DNA of 64,000 bases from Leuctra nigra (Eukaryota > Arthropoda > Insecta > Plecoptera > Leuctridae): NCBI GenBank assembly GCA_934045905.1, contig OW203765.1, forward strand, positions 22,135,409-22,199,408, written 5' to 3'. Shown here piece after piece: positions 11,746 through 24,191 of the stretch (position 1 is the stretch's first letter; each line of letters starts with the position of its first letter). The position numbers and the translations under genes were made by a program. The notes under the pieces were generated by a model. It was not told the origin of the DNA and searched no databases. It saw only the letters and a program-made list of their open reading frames with translations.

Positions 11746-14700
11746 CTGGGGAAAAGTAGAGTAAACAGAAACCAATGAAATATAGACTAGCCTATAGTAT
11801 TTGCAGTAATCAAGGTCCAGATAGGTATTTTATAAAAACTTCGTAGAAGATTTCGTTGTTAAGTTTAAATCTAATTTTCGATGAAACCATTGGATCGATC
11901 TTGCTGAAAATCATTATGTCCCCAATCAGGATAGTAATTGTACATTTTGTGAACAGATTGGCCTGTTCCGTTACTTCGTTTGGCAAAAGATGAATGAGGA
12001 ACACATGAACATACACATACAAATTCGAGTCAAAGTTTCAAGAGGAGACTCTTTCTCCGCTAGCTTGATAACAGATCCATGCATAACAAATCTATAATTT
12101 TGCATATTATCATGTACAAAATATATATAGAGAAAATTGTTTCCTATTTCTTTCTACACACAGGTAAACTAAAAATTTTACAGATTTTAATACCAGTGGG
12201 ATTCGAGTCCACGATTTTGAGATTACTGGTCTAAATTTTACCAACTATGAGCTACGGTGCATCGTTCAAATTTTGCAGATTGTATCATCAAAACAAAGAG
12301 ACGTCAAAACAAATATTAGAGCTATAATTTTGACGCTCTATTAATTTTTTTTTAATTGTATCAATCCAAGATTCTAACACAATGTTAGGTCATGGGGTGG
12401 ACTCAGGCGCGTAGGAACTAGTTTTGTCATGGGGGGATGGCGATACCCGGAGGGGGGTCTGGGGGCGAAGCCCCCTTTTAAATGTTTTTCTGTGCAAACT
12501 GAAGCAAGAAACCCTCCAATTGTTGCCCCGCAGGACAGTTTTTTTAGAATTTAAACAATTTTTAAGTGATTTTTGGACACTGAACTTAATTTTGTATAGT
12601 GAATGGGGGGATCAGCCTGCTCGAGTGCCTGCATCCCCCTTCCCCCTTTCTACGCGCCTGGGTGGACTAACCACCAACTATCTTGGGCATCTACTTCTTA
12701 GGCTGGATCCGACTTGCCAGGTCTGACGCCCCTATCTCCGTCCTCTATCACCATCTCTTCGTCGTCTCCTTCCTCTTCCTCTACTGCTATTTTCTTTTCT
12801 TCGTCCTCCCTTTTTTCAACCAACCCCTTCCATCTATCCACATCCTCCCACCTTAATAATTAATAATTATCCCAATTTCATAATTGAATAATATCTTACG
12901 TGAAAGGATTGATGTTTGTCTTGTTCCACAAAGGTACTTCCTTGTGGAACCACATGGTAATCGGATCGGTCCAGTTAGCTACGCCTTTATTGACGATCGA
13001 CGAGTACGTGGTGTAGGCGATGTTCTGACCCACGGTTGTGCTGGGAATATCTCGACAAGTATCGTGGGAATAGGCACACTGGTTCACCCAGCGCTGGGCA
13101 AGATTGGCAATTTCCGCATTCCACACCTACACAGAAGATCAGTAGAAATACATATGCGACTACTCATTTTAGGGGTGTGCGAATAGTGATTTTTGACTTC
13201 GAATACGAATCAAATAATTTATATTAATATTTCGAATATCGAATCGAATATCGAATATTTGGAACCGAAATTCAGACATACCGAACATAGAATTAAATAA
13301 ATAATTTATCAAGTTAAGGCCAATACATATCACGTGACTTTATTTCTCTACATCCGATCAAAAGAAATAGTTACCTATGAGTACATACCTTACATCGTTC
13401 ATGTTGAGTATTCCAAGGTGATTTATGAAGGAAATTCACTGCATACTGGAGCTTATCAATATTTGCAGTCAATATTATTTAATTTTGCAGTGATTTTAAT
13501 ATTAAAAACAACACAAATATCGTGTATACGTACGCGTGTGAAGACTGTCAAAACCAAGTGCTGTTCGTTTAAACATTACATTCATAATAGTGGATATAAT
13601 TAATATCTCAACATTTCGTTGGAAAGATGAAGAAAGAGCGCATGTTTTGTTGGCAAAATTGTGTCAGGTTTGTGATGCATATGTGCCCTTTTATTAGATT
13701 AAAGTTTGCTGTTCTTGGCAACTCATAGGATTTCCTTAAACTTCAGGTCTTGATTTGAGAATATTTAGGTGCAAGGAAGTAAAATCATCTAATAAGTTAT
13801 TTTCGCAGTTCTTTTCTGCGTAGATAAGTTCCAACAGATGTGTCCTAACTTATCTGATGAGTGAAAAGTATTTGCTAAACTGAACCCTTCCAAATGAAAA
13901 TGTGTAGCTTTTTGGTTGAAAAGTCACGTGATATGCAGCCACCTTAAACTCTTTTCATTATTCCAAGAATGAAGGAAATATAGGAACAAAACATTTTTTA
14001 ACCCGAATATTTGGAAAATAAGTGAGAAAGTAATTATGATGTAATATGCAAGGTTAAATAACATTCTTGTCACTACTCATCACAAAAAATTAAAATGAGA
14101 ACAATAACCTACAAATAACATGACTATTGGAGTATTAGACTATGCAGCAGTTGGCATGGCATTAAAAATCATCCCCATATGCGAAATGTCGGGATAATTT
14201 TCAATTAAAAGCCATGAACTATTAGAAAATATTCGAATATTCGATAAAATCATTTTGGTCTCAGATCATTTATCTTTACGGCCGTGAAATTATTTCATCC
14301 CGAAATGATATCGATTTCGTTCGAATCTCTGTGAGACCATAGTTATTACCATCGTCCTCATGTTGGTTGCTCCTGGCTGTGCTCCATTGCTGCCTCGCGT
14401 CTCCAGACCAGCAGCGACTTTAGAACGCAGCTGGTTGTGCATGTCGAGGACAATCTTCTGATTGGCGGCGTCAACCCCGTAAGCGATGACAGTGGCGCCA
14501 CACGCGGCGCTTGGGCCCTGGAGACATCAGTTAGTCATAAAATAGATTTTAGATTATTATAGTTTAACGGCGTGTCAACGACGAGGTTATATTGCGCACA
14601 TTAATTTTTTCATTAAACTTTGTTGATCATAAGTGGAGGACATGGGGAGGGGTCGAGCTAACGGGCCCGATCCGGAGGAGTCCAGCGCTGGTGGGAAGGC

Positions 14701-17700
14701 CAGGCCGGAATGGGGACGGACCGGGGGTGTGAGGATTCGGGCCGGCGGAACCCGATTTCAGGGGGATCACCATCTCGAGGGGGAAGGCCGGCCCGAGGGG
14801 ACCGCAAATTCAAGGGAGGACATGGGTAGGTCGACCCTGGCTGAACTTTGACTGGGCCTCACCACTGACCTGTCCGGCTTGGGTAGCCCTTACTCATGAG
14901 CATATGCTCGCCGGCGTAGCAGCAGTGGATCATTGGCCAACACAAAACCCACAATCGCGCTAAGGTGGCAGCCGTCGGTGGGTTAGTTAGTAATGTTGTA
15001 CAAAAACAAAAACTTGTAAAAAAAACTACCAAGCACCTTCCCACTTAAAACAATTGAGATCTAAAAGAAGGGTCAAGCAATAATATATTGTTTAAACATT
15101 TTCGCACTTAAAATTAGTGAAATCATTTCGCCCAGTTACTGCCGCCAAGCACAACACTAAAAACCTAATGTTGTGTCCAAATTTGAAGAATACAATCTCA
15201 GTGAACCATCATTGTAAATTTAACAAAATTATAAAAATTAAAAACGACTTCAAAATAAATTTAAAATTGAAATTAAAAAAATTAAAAATAAAGCTAGGCG
15301 CATTGTGTCAAGAAGAAGGCAACATAAGAAAGAAGATGACGATAAAGGAGCCGAAGAAAGACAGAAAGTAGGAAGAAGATAGAGGAAGTCTACAATATGG
15401 TCGGTGCAAATTCAATGCGCCAAGCTTTATTTTTAATTTTTTTAATTTCAATTTTAAATTTATTTTGAAGTCGTTTTTAATTTTTATAATTTTTTTAAAT
15501 TTACAATGATGGTTCCCTTAGATTGTATTCTTCAAATTTGGACACAACATTAGGTTTTTAGTGTTGTGCTTGGCGGCAGTAACTGGGCGAAATGATTTCA
15601 CTAATTTTAAGTGCGAAAATGTTTAAACAATATATTATTGCTTGACCCTTCTTTTAGATCTCAATTGTTTTAAGTGGGAAGGTGCTTGGCAGTTTTTTTT
15701 ACAAGTTTTTGTTTTTGTACAACATGTCATATGGGGTTTAAGTTTATAGCAGCTTTCACTGATCATTAAGTGTTACCTCATTACAGTTAACGCCAACAAC
15801 GTCACTTCTTGTCTAAAGTTTTCTGTTTTTCTTTCAATAGTTCCGAAGTTAGTATAACGAAAGGGTCAATTTCTTTTGGTTGAATTTGAGTTATATCAAA
15901 TTATAATTTGTTAAAAGTTCACAGCTTTGAGTCATGTGAATAACGTAAATTGTAGGTGTATTGTTCCGGTGTAGACCGGAATTTGTGCGTTCATCTCGTA
16001 AAACGCGTATTTGTCGCCACTTGGTAAACTGAAAGGTACACGAAAGATGATTGAAAATACGTTTCCTCATTTTTAAATTCTCCCATGTTCACTTTTTTAT
16101 GTCAAAGTTCCGAAGTATAAACTCAATTGTTAAAGCGTGCAGGCTTACAGATGTTTACAACACATTTTAAATAAAATCCGGCTGGTTTTTGGAAGGCAAT
16201 GTAACTTAAAAGGAACTTAGTTAAGATTAACTAGCTGAGCTACCTGGTGTTTATAGTGCTGGTGGGAAGGAGTATGACGGGTGATGAAATTTACGCTACC
16301 CGCCTTACTCGCCTATGTACATACACGGATAGCATGGGCCGGCCTATACCTGGCATCTCCACCTCTCTGCCTCTCCCTGACAGGTCAACTTAATGTTTAC
16401 ATTTGTTTGTTTATGGCAAATACGATCGAAGTCCATTTAGTATTGTTGTCTTCTTCTATAGGTTCTTGTAAACAGTTATCTAGCTTGCATTTTAATTAGT
16501 CTACTGATCTTATTTAGTAATTATTATATTGTTTTGTGATGTTGCTGTGGAAGATAATATTTTCATATTTTCAAACCAGGAAACTACTTCGTGCTATTGC
16601 CTAGATACTTGAAAAATATTAGTGTATTGCCGATGTAAACAAGCCAGACCACTTCCGTATATAACGTTCGCATCAAAACCAATGTTTATTTTATTAGTGT
16701 CAGATTAGAAGGAACATCAGTTTCAGTTTCATTTATTTCCATTAAACAATGTCACTTGATGAGACTTTGACTCACAGTTTGGAAATAAATCATGATAATT
16801 TAAAAGCGTTTTATTATTCTAACTTTTTAACGTAAGCATTGTTGGATGATGAAATGAAATTTAAATCTCTCATACTCACAGATTTCTATTAATTATCATG
16901 GACCATTTAGTGTAGTTTCTTGTTTATTGTAACCGAGCTTCTAAGATTGACAGATTACAACATCTGAAATAATGAAATAATTTTTACTAAGTTGTAAACA
17001 CCTAATAAACCTAGTAATGGAGCCATTTTGTGTGGTTTCTTGTTTCGTATCTGAACCATCAAGATCGACAAATTTGCATAATTAAAATAATTAAATTTAT
17101 TTTAGAAACTTAAAGTTGTGATCACGTAATGGATGCACGTAATGGAGCCTTTTTGTGTGGTTTCTTGTTTCGTGTTGTTCTTGTTTCTTGTTGAGCCACC
17201 AATATTGACAAATTAACTCTATTTTAAATAATATATAAGTGTGACAAATGAAAAGTTGTAAACACGTAATACACTGAATATTAGTAATGGAGCCTTTACT
17301 GAATTTTACTATTTACTAAATTACCTGAATTTTACATAATTAAATAATTCGGATAAATTAAAAGCTGTGACAACCTTATGCACCCAGTAATGGAGCCTTT
17401 TTTGTGTGGTTTCTAGTTTAGTAACTGAGCCACCAAGATTCTGTTGATTAGCATGACCACGAATTGTTTTATTGCACAACTTTACGTACAACGTGTACAT
17501 TGAAAATCATTATTAGAGTCCAATGAGTATAATATTAAGAAGAGTTGCTATGTAATCGTTGAATGTATTCGGATTAACATTTTGAATATATACACAAGAA
17601 GTTTAAACATTTTTTAAGTAAAGAAAAAGATAAAAAAATAAAACATTTATTACGGGGATCGAACCCGGCAACGCCGTGATCGAAGTCACTTGCCTCATGT

Positions 17701-19322
17701 GACCGAGCCAATTCGCCACACTGAAATTAAACCTGTGTAGTACATCAAAGAAGAAAGGTAGAGCGTAAAACGACGTGCGCAATTCCTGTTTCCCTGATAT
17801 CTTCACTGTTCACGATGGCAACCGGCGTGCCGCGATGGAGATGTTTCTGTCTATTGATGATCTTCACAGCATCCATTGGTAGTCTCATTTATTAAAAATG
17901 TACCAGAGCACCAGAGCATTAGTCTCTTAGAGTATAAGGAGCAAAGAGCACCTAATATACCTAGTAATGGAGCCTTTTTGTGTGGTTTATTGTTTCGTAA
18001 CTGAGCCATCAAGATTGACAAATTAGCAATATTAAAATAATTAAATTAATTTTAGAAACTTAAAGTTGTGATCACGTAATGGATGCAAGTAATGGAGCCT
18101 TTTTGTGTGGTTTCTTGTTTCGTGTTGTTCTTGTTTCTTGTTGAGCCACCAATATTGACAAATTAACTCTATTTTAAATAATTAAATAGGTGTGACAAAT
18201 GAAAAGTTGTAAACACCTAATACTCTGAATATTAGTTATGGAGCCTTCACTGAATTTTACTATTTACTTAATTAACTGAATTTTACATAATTAAATAATT
18301 CTAGTAAATTAAAAGCTGTGACAACCTAATGCACCCAGTAATGGAGCCTTTCTTGTGTGGTTTCTAGTTTAGTAACTGAGCCACCAAGATTCTGTATATT
18401 AGCATGACCACGAATTGTTTTATTGCACAACTTTACGTACAACGTGTACATTGACAATCATTATTAGAGTCCAATGAGAATAATATTAAAAAGAGTAGCT
18501 ATTGTAATCGTTGAATGTATTCGGACTAACATTTTGAATATGTACACAAGAAGGTTAAACATTTTTTAAGTAAATAAAAAGATAAAAAATAAAACGTTTG
18601 GTACGGGGATCGAACCCGTCAACGCCGTGTTCGAAGTCTCATGCCTCATGTGATCGAGCCAATTCGCCACACAGAAACCAAAGCAGTCTGTATAGTATCA
18701 AAGAAGAATAGCGGAACGTAAAACGACGTGCGAGTTTTTCTGTTTCCCTGATATCTTCAGTGTTCACGATGGCAACTGGCGTGCCGCGATTGCGATGTTT
18801 CGGTCTATTGATGATCTACACAGCATCCCTGGACCTCTCATTTGAATATATATCCTTATTCATACCATCACTTATACAAATTAAAAAATAATATATGAAA
18901 CAAAAGTTTTCCGGGATCGGGAATCGAACGCGTTATGCAGAAGTCGAAGCCAGCTACCTTCCTAACTGAGCTATCAGCCCGATGGAAATTAAAGCCGCTG
19001 TTTAGTGTATCAAAGAAGAAAGGCGGAACGTAAATATTGATAATTTTCCCACTTCCGGTTTAAATTTATTGATTTTTCTTGAAGTGGAGTGTCTAGCAAT
19101 ACATTGTCTTTATTGTTGCCAAATTTCAAAACTCTCGATGGACCCGTTTGACTTTTAAAATATTTAAAATTTAAAATTGTAATAACTTCACTTCCGGTCA
19201 AAATTTTTCAGATTTTCTTTCAAAGGGCACTGCTATAAATATGACTCTATGTCTCTGCCAAATTTCAACTCTCTAGACCAAACCGTGTAACCTGTGGAGA
19301 TGGGCAAACAAACCGGCCGTGC

Positions 19323-19363
<41 letters not shown>

Positions 19364-22300
19364 ATGAAAGTCAATCCTTGCATGTTTGAGGCCCAAAATT
19401 CACCCCGAAGGGATGATCGCAGCACTTTGATATTTGGTTAGGTGTTGTCAGGTGGCTAAATATACCCGATAACCATGGTTTTCAACTTTCATTTCTAAAT
19501 GCTTGCATGCGTACTGACACCCCGAAATCGGGCCCGAAGCGCTTGCTGTATACAGTCGTGGTAGTAAGCTCGCACGTTGTATAGAGCGGTGCTTGGCACG
19601 TCGAGCTAACGCCCGACTAGATAAGAATTGGAGAGATGTGTTGAGGTGATTTGCGAGTGAAGGGAATGAGTATTCGAATTCTGAAATTATCAGTGAGTGC
19701 AAAAAGTGGTGAGTGCAAAAGAAGAGTTGGAAGACCAGGAGTTTTATGGAAGATTATTGACAATTTGTTAGAGGGACCCGTCATGTAAAACATGACCAAT
19801 GCGCACCAGTGGAGTATGAGTAAAGAATCACTGATTGAGTTGAGCATTTGGCATCCGAGTGTGCGTCGTTAATAACTTGAGTTAATACACACAGCATCGT
19901 TTGCATGATTAAAATGCCCAACAGAATACGAAAAAGAGTAACGAAGGAAAGCAATTTAATCATAACTACTATGAAAAAGCTATTTCAAATTTGAGTTTCC
20001 AAATGCTCACCAGTTTGTAAAAAAAATATAAAAAAAATTGCAGCCTTGTTGCATTGTGCCGAAATATTCTTCATTTGTGATACCACATCATGATCCATAG
20101 AAGTACCTATATAATATGCTATCCCTGTAAAAAGGATAACTTATTGTGTAAGGGTTGAGTTTTATTATATCAATTTTGCGTTGCACACTTTTGGAATGAT
20201 ATAATCAAGCTCTTCCAATTACCATTTGACTGATGTCAACAAAAAAAGCATGAAGTATTCTCTTTCACAATGACTCCTGTCGCCTTTACTTGCTGAAGTC
20301 AGAAATACCTACTGGTTTATGAGCTCACCTCAAGAATAATTGAAATGGACTTCCGACCTTCTATCTCTAAAACACGGACAAACTATCACGTTTACCCTAT
20401 CTGTTTTTTTGCTTATAACCGAATAGCAGAGAGGCATGTCCGGTCACGTGACAGCTGTCAACCAATGAGAGAACATTGTTCACGTTGCTATCTGCTTTCA
20501 CTTGATAGTCCTAAGTTTATTGTAAACATTATATTTTGATACTAAAAACATGAACAATAAACACATTACGTCGTTAACATGAACCACTAATAGACCATTT
20601 TAAATATTATCTCGGTGGCTCTGCTTTCTAAAAAAATCATATGCAGTATTATTTCCAGACACCTTAGTCCCTGTTTTACCTATTGTTGAAACAGGGACTA
20701 AGGTGTCTGGAAATCAAACTGCATTTGATTTTTCTTAGAAAGAAGAGCCACCGAGATAATATTTAAAATGGTCTATAGGTATCCTGCGTGAGAAAAGGTT
20801 GCCATAGTAACCTATACAAAAGTATAGGGAAAAACAAATCTGACAGCGGCAATCCAAATCTCATATTTTGAGTGATTACTTGTGAAAGAAAGATATTTAA
20901 GTAAGTACAAGCTAATAATAATACGCAATATTTATCTTTACACATGTTCAAGTTAAATATTCATCTGATAAATATGATTTATTGCTATTATTTAGAGCTT
21001 TGACACATTTCCCCTACCATAGCAGCCTCCATTTTTCTACCACTGTGACGTCACGAGCAGGATTCCTATTCCCACAAATAAGTGATACGTGATGGAGCCA
21101 CTTCTGGCAAGATGGCTACTATCAGGTCCACATATTAATTTGTTTGTTTTTACATTTCGTGTTTCCATAAAGCAGTGAAAAAACAAAAAACAAATTAAAT
21201 TGATATTTAGCTCTAAATTTACTTTCTTGGCCATAACAAACAACTATATCAACTATTTGTATTTATATTTATGCAAATGCGCCCTTGATAGCCGCCATTT
21301 ACCTAGTACCACAAAATCCACCAGAGGTCAGTTGTGTTCCTTATTTTCTCGAATAGGAAACGATAGAAAAGCGCATTATTTAACAAAATAAAATATGTAG
21401 CAGTTCATTCGGCTTTGGTTTGATGGTTTTCAGTTTCACGGCCTGATTGATGTAACTCGGAGAGAAGAACATTTGAATATGTCAGTTTGAACGAAGTTGG
21501 CGGCATGACGTTTTCTATGTTATGTAATGTAATGAATTTGACAGTTATTATGTGTTAAAATACATTTTTAAGGACACAAAAGGTGAATGAGTGAGTCTAA
21601 GGTGAGTTTCGGCAATTTATTTATTTACAAAAAGCAGAAGACGTAATTTTAGACATGTTTGGCAATGTAACGCCACCATTTTGAGAGAGTGCGCGATTCG
21701 ACGTTCCTGACAGACAGATACACACACAGACAGAACTGCGTAACTATAAGTAAGATAATTATTAATGTTATCTTTTATCCACTTGTGGAGTCATGTACTC
21801 TCTCAGATAAATATGTAAAATCTAGTGGAGCGGTCGCTCCACGCCAGCCAAGTCGTACGGCGTGCGCACACTCTCATATAAAGGCTGGAGCAAACAAACC
21901 CACTTTTACTGTAAGCATCAAAGTGGCATTTTCGGCCTACTGGATCTTAAAATTAGGAAATCTCACATTGTTGCGATATATCTTAATTTCGAGCTATGGC
22001 CCACCCTACAACATATACCAAATTTGGGAACAATAGGTTACGCCCTTTGCGAGCTAGAGGGCCGTGAAAACAGTGTTTTAGGGCGGTTTTCATAATAATC
22101 TCCGTAGTAGGGTGGAGCTAGAATCCGGTAAACAGGCCACAGCCTAAACGGCTGAACCGATTGATCTCACATTTTTACCACGTGTGCACTTTTGGCGTCT
22201 GACTTTTGGCGTCTCAACGGCTGGTTCGATTAGAACGAAATTTGCGCCAAACGATTCAGATGGTCATCTTTATGGATTATCATTAGCAAAATACTAAAAA

Positions 22301-24072
22301 TACGTTAAAGAAACCGGAAATGACGTCATGAAATTTGAAATTCATCGATTGGCATTTCGGCAACAAATTTGATCCGATTATTTTGATAATATGTAACGTA
22401 TGTACTTTTGATATCTCATTTGACTTATTATAAAACCAACCGGAAGCCGCCATTTTGAAACCGGATGTGACATCATATCTCAATAACGGCTAAATAGATT
22501 TGAACGAAACCAGCGCTAAGCAATTTAGACGGTCAACTTTATGTATTATCATCAACAATATTTGAAGTTTCCCATACCGAAACCGGAAATGACGTCACAC
22601 ATTTTAAAAATCTCACACATTTACATTTTGATGCAATAAATATACTATTTGAGACAGCTTATAATAAAATGTAATCATGTTTAAATTATAATTCAAGGGG
22701 TCCGTGATTTCAGCAGCCATTTTGAAACCGGAAGAAACATCATATCTCGAAAACTGGTAAACAGATCGGTATGAAACTAGCGCCAAACGATTCGGAAGGC
22801 CATCTTTATGGAATAGGAACAGTCAAACTAGAATTTTCCTATTAATGAGACCGGAAATGACGTCATTCAAATTTATAAATTGTTATAATCCCCTCCTATA
22901 CAATAAATACATATTCAGAAAGCTTAAAACAATACACATAATTTATAGTTATAAATTCTATGTGGCACTGCAGAAAGTTCAGCAGCCATTTTGAAAACCG
23001 AAGTGTTGCATTATCTCGGAACTGGGTTGACCGATTGGAATGAAAACTTTGCTATTCTTCATGAGAATAACAAAATTTAAAGCGTGATTTTTTTTAAAGG
23101 ATTTAGAAATTGTTCATTCGATTGTCACAAGTTCTAAGAATAAACTAAAAAAAGGAGTGATATCCCCATAAAAAAACACTTAGTGTAAAAATAACAGCCA
23201 AGTCTCTTCAACTAAAAAAAATATGAAATCTAAAAATTCTGCACTGAAAAGTAGTGATATTAAAAAATGAGCCAAGTCAAAACTTTATTTGAAAATCAAA
23301 AAATACTTGGCGCATCGTTTTTTAAGGGCATTATAGGTATACTATGTATATGTATATTTGATGTATATTTTATAACTGGCCTATACTTCCAAACTATTCA
23401 TATAAGTACACGATGCGCCAAGTATTTTTTGATTTTCAAATAAAGTTTTGACTTGGCAAATTTTTTAATATCACTACTTTTCAGTGCAGAATTTTTAGAT
23501 TTCATATTTTTTTTTAGTTGAAGAGACTTGGCTGTTATTTTTACACGAAGTTTTTTTTATGGGGATTAATAAATAAATAAATATATACATTAATATGTAA
23601 TTAAATATGTCAGTAAATAAATAAAACAAATAAATTCAAGAGAGGGTGTGTCAAGTGGATGTAGAGAAATGGAGGAAAGAGCGAACCTGAATACAAATCT
23701 GTTAAAAAGGGAAGAAAGAGAAGAAATGGAAGATGAAAATGAGGATGAAGATATGGACGGATTTAATCAATTGATTGATTAGATTTGGAAAGGGAAATAT
23801 CTGGATATATTTTAAAATTTTCATCAACGAAACATCTCAGGCATGGCCAGCTGTTTGTGAGAAATTATAAATCCCTATAAAATGGTAAACCATGAAGTAA
23901 TGTAAAACAATCATGAAAACTATGATGTAACAAAAGAATGTATACATACATCAACTGGGTATTTGCACAAGGTGTTGTTTGCACACGGCACGCAATAGTT
24001 GACCTGTGCTGAAGCAACGTCCAATGCCACAGCAGCCACAATCAGGAAGATGGCAACTCTCGTTGACAACAT
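11508..24072 (-). CDS. CAP-B: secreted antigen 5-like CAP protein, 251 aa
   Basis: Coding exons are 24072-23950, 14517-14350, 13126-12900 and 11745-11508, phases 0, 0 and 2, giving 251 residues. Seen: signal peptide about 1-22 (cleavage before Gln23), YCVPCANNTLC, MHNQLR (His68), WFHKEV with one extra residue compared with its sisters (Glu160), SHYTQ (His180), GCGF, CNYGPAGN and a 4-Cys tail. All eight antigen 5-type cysteines are present. Odd: the first coding intron is 9.4 kb and packed with repeats, and the signal exon and promoter sit between two opposed modular repeats (21.8-28.6 kb). The signal exon could instead have belonged to a lost paralog, since relics of CAP introns lie at about 19.6-20.4 kb. 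Promoter at 25456-25540. Polyadenylation signal at 11438-11443. Confidence 0.78.
12172..12263 (-). repeat. tRNA-derived SINE head
   Basis: Read on the minus strand it has an A-box-like TAGCTCATAGTTGG and a B-box-like GGACTCGAATCCC about 35 bases apart, as in RNA polymerase III type 2 promoters. Acceptor and T stems do not pair properly, so this is a SINE or tRNA relic rather than a working tRNA gene. Confidence 0.6.
12404..12660. mobile_element. hAT MITE, CAGGCGCGTAGGAA family (257 bp)
   Basis: Ends CAGGCGCGTAGGAA and TTTCTACGCGCCTG, with perfect 8-bp target duplications GGTGGACT on both sides (12396-12403 and 12661-12668). The interior has G- and C-rich blocks but no coding frame. A 1.5-kb relative is at 54239-55724. 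Confidence 0.92.
12670..12855 (-). repeat. 3' fragment of a LINE related to the one at 37.8-39.0 kb
   Basis: The minus strand resembles the end of the intact frame at 37835-38947: a run coding acidic residues, then the segment near the stop codon. It is too short and diverged to encode anything. The hAT MITE at 12404-12660 sits beside it. Confidence 0.5.
12900..13126 (-). CDS. CAP-B second CAP exon
   Basis: Starts VWNAEIANLAQRW after TGTGTAG. It contains HDTCRD and TVGQN, and ends TTCAC|GTAAG in phase 2. It is three bases longer than its sisters because of one extra residue in WFHKEV. Confidence 0.9.
13170..14250. mobile_element. Probable hAT-type remnant with iterated TTCGAATATCGAA
   Basis: The left end, TAGGGGTGTGCGAAT, looks like an hAT terminus and is followed by tandem TTCGAATATCGAAT variants. 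Near 14220-14245, ATATTCGAATATTCGATAAA could be the opposite subterminal region, but the matching terminus and a target duplication are not seen. The right boundary is approximate. Confidence 0.4.
14350..14517 (-). CDS. CAP-B first CAP exon
   Basis: 56 codons with ACGATV, LDMHNQLRSKV (His68) and the family-specific GSNGAQPGATNM. Acceptor GTCTCCAG; donor ATG|GTAATA. More diverged from the sisters than CAP-A, -C or -D are from each other. Confidence 0.9.
14634..14994 (+). repeat. GC-rich island, probable retroelement 3' segment
   Basis: About 360 bp far richer in GC than its surroundings, with no convincing reading frame (the 72-codon frame at 14633-14851 has low-complexity composition). The block near GCATATGCTCGCCGGC resembles non-coding 3' regions of non-LTR elements, but I cannot place the family. 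Confidence 0.35.
14995..15723. repeat. Long foldback element with about 300-bp arms
   Basis: Left arm 14995-15297 and right arm 15411-15723 are almost exact inverted copies (ends GTTGTACAAAAACAAAAAC and GTTTTTGTTTTTGTACAAC). A spacer of about 110 bp with GA-rich sequence separates them. There is no TTAA boundary. The 84-codon frame inside the left arm is a by-product of low complexity. Confidence 0.85.
15724..17000. other. Intronic or intergenic AT-rich sequence
   Basis: Nothing recognised apart from weak internal repeats of GGAGCC...TTTTGTGTGG that begin near 16910 and belong to the tandem block that follows. Confidence 0.4.
17651..17721 (-). repeat. tRNA-like segment (unit 1)
   Basis: The minus strand reads GGCGAATTGGCTCGG (A-box-like) and GGGTTCGATCCCCG (B-box-like), with a foldable middle stem GTGA...TCAC. 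The acceptor stem does not close and no CCA-proximal pairing exists, so this is a tRNA-derived repeat. Confidence 0.6.
18601..18672 (-). repeat. tRNA-like segment (unit 2)
   Basis: A diverged copy of the 17651-17721 segment in the second tandem unit, with the same A- and B-box spacing. Several substitutions fall in the middle stem, as expected for a non-functional tRNA relic. Confidence 0.55.
18909..18981 (-). repeat. Second type of tRNA-like segment
   Basis: The minus strand reads GATAGCTCAGTTAGG (A-box-like) and GCGTTCGATTCCCG (B-box-like). It is followed on the plus strand by the same AAAGAAGAAAGGCGGAACGT motif that flanks the two segments upstream, so all three belong to one repeat group. 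The sequence to about 19320 and the tract of CTAA repeats may be its tail. Confidence 0.55.
19322..19363 (+). repeat. CTAA microsatellite
   Basis: About ten tandem copies of CTAA (or TAAC) at the end of a repeat that contains ACTTCCGG and CAAATTTCAACTC. It is possibly the tail of a SINE-like element. Confidence 0.85.
19615..21800. repeat. Diverged segmental copy, paralogous to 52.3-53.8 kb
   Basis: Blocks occur in the same order as at 52330-53760: GACCCGTCATGTAAAACATG, a stretch near 20180-20300, and the segment GACAGAACTGCGTAACTA just before the modular repeat. The left part (19620-19760) resembles introns beside the first CAP exon of CAP-C and CAP-D, so a lost CAP copy may be its origin. 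No CAP exon is found in it. Confidence 0.5.
20591..20775. repeat. Near-perfect hairpin element H1 (185 bp)
   Basis: Arms of about 88 bp run from TAGACCATTTTAAATATTATC to GATAATATTTAAAATGGTCTA with a tiny loop around CTATTGTTGAA. A TA dinucleotide at each edge suggests a TA-target element. It shares ends, loop and blocks (GGCTCTGCTTT, TCATATGCAGTA) with H2 at 32723-32911. Confidence 0.85.
21821..23566 (+). repeat. Modular AGCCAAGTC repeat, left copy
   Basis: Order: palindromic head TCTAGTGGAGCGGTCGCTCC with AGCCAAGTC just inside (21846-21854) and a TATAAAGG motif; about 400 bp of body; tandem units each carrying TGACGTCA or CATTTTGAAACCGG (about 22200-23040); and a hairpin tail (23162-23566) whose arms carry GCCAAGTC repeatedly. 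The same order in reverse is at 25604-28551 and a third copy ends at 55968. Frames inside (for example 21689-22036) are not conserved between copies. Confidence 0.7.
23162..23566. repeat. Hairpin tail of the left modular repeat
   Basis: Ends ATCCCCATAAAAAAACACTT and TTTTTTTTATGGGGAT. Arms of about 155 bp (23162-23318 and 23411-23566) pair almost completely and contain ACAGCCAAGTCTCTTC, GAGCCAAGTCAA and ACTTGGCGCATCG. The loop is about 90 bp. Confidence 0.85.
23950..24072 (-). CDS. CAP-B signal-peptide exon
   Basis: 41 codons beginning MLSTRVAIFLIV, with the mature start QVNYCVPCANNTLC. Acceptor TTCTTCCAG (exon from 24094) and donor GAT|GTATGT. It lies 9.4 kb from the next CAP-B exon, inside the interval bracketed by two modular repeats. 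Confidence 0.85.
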
Positions 24073-24191
24073 CTTGTAGAGATCGCCTCGAGACCTGGAA
24101 GAAGAATGTTTAATTTAAAGATTCTTTTTTCCCTTAGGTAATTAGTTTGTAAGTTAATTCAAATAAAGTTTACTTGTTTATTTGTTTCATC

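Larger units (their letters stand above)
17003..18830 (+). repeat. Tandem duplication of an about 0.9-kb unit, each with a tRNA-like segment
   Basis: Unit 1 (about 17003-17890) and unit 2 (about 17945-18830) are collinear and similar. Each contains several roughly 100-150 bp sub-repeats built on TAATGGAGCCTTTTTGTG and a tRNA-like block on the minus strand (17651-17721, 18601-18672). Each ends with the same segment containing GTTCACGATGGCAAC. No reading frame is conserved. Confidence 0.75.

Noticed and set aside
17651..18981. Functional tRNA genes
   Set aside because: A- and B-box-like blocks are present, but acceptor and T stems do not close and anticodon arms are irregular in all three segments.
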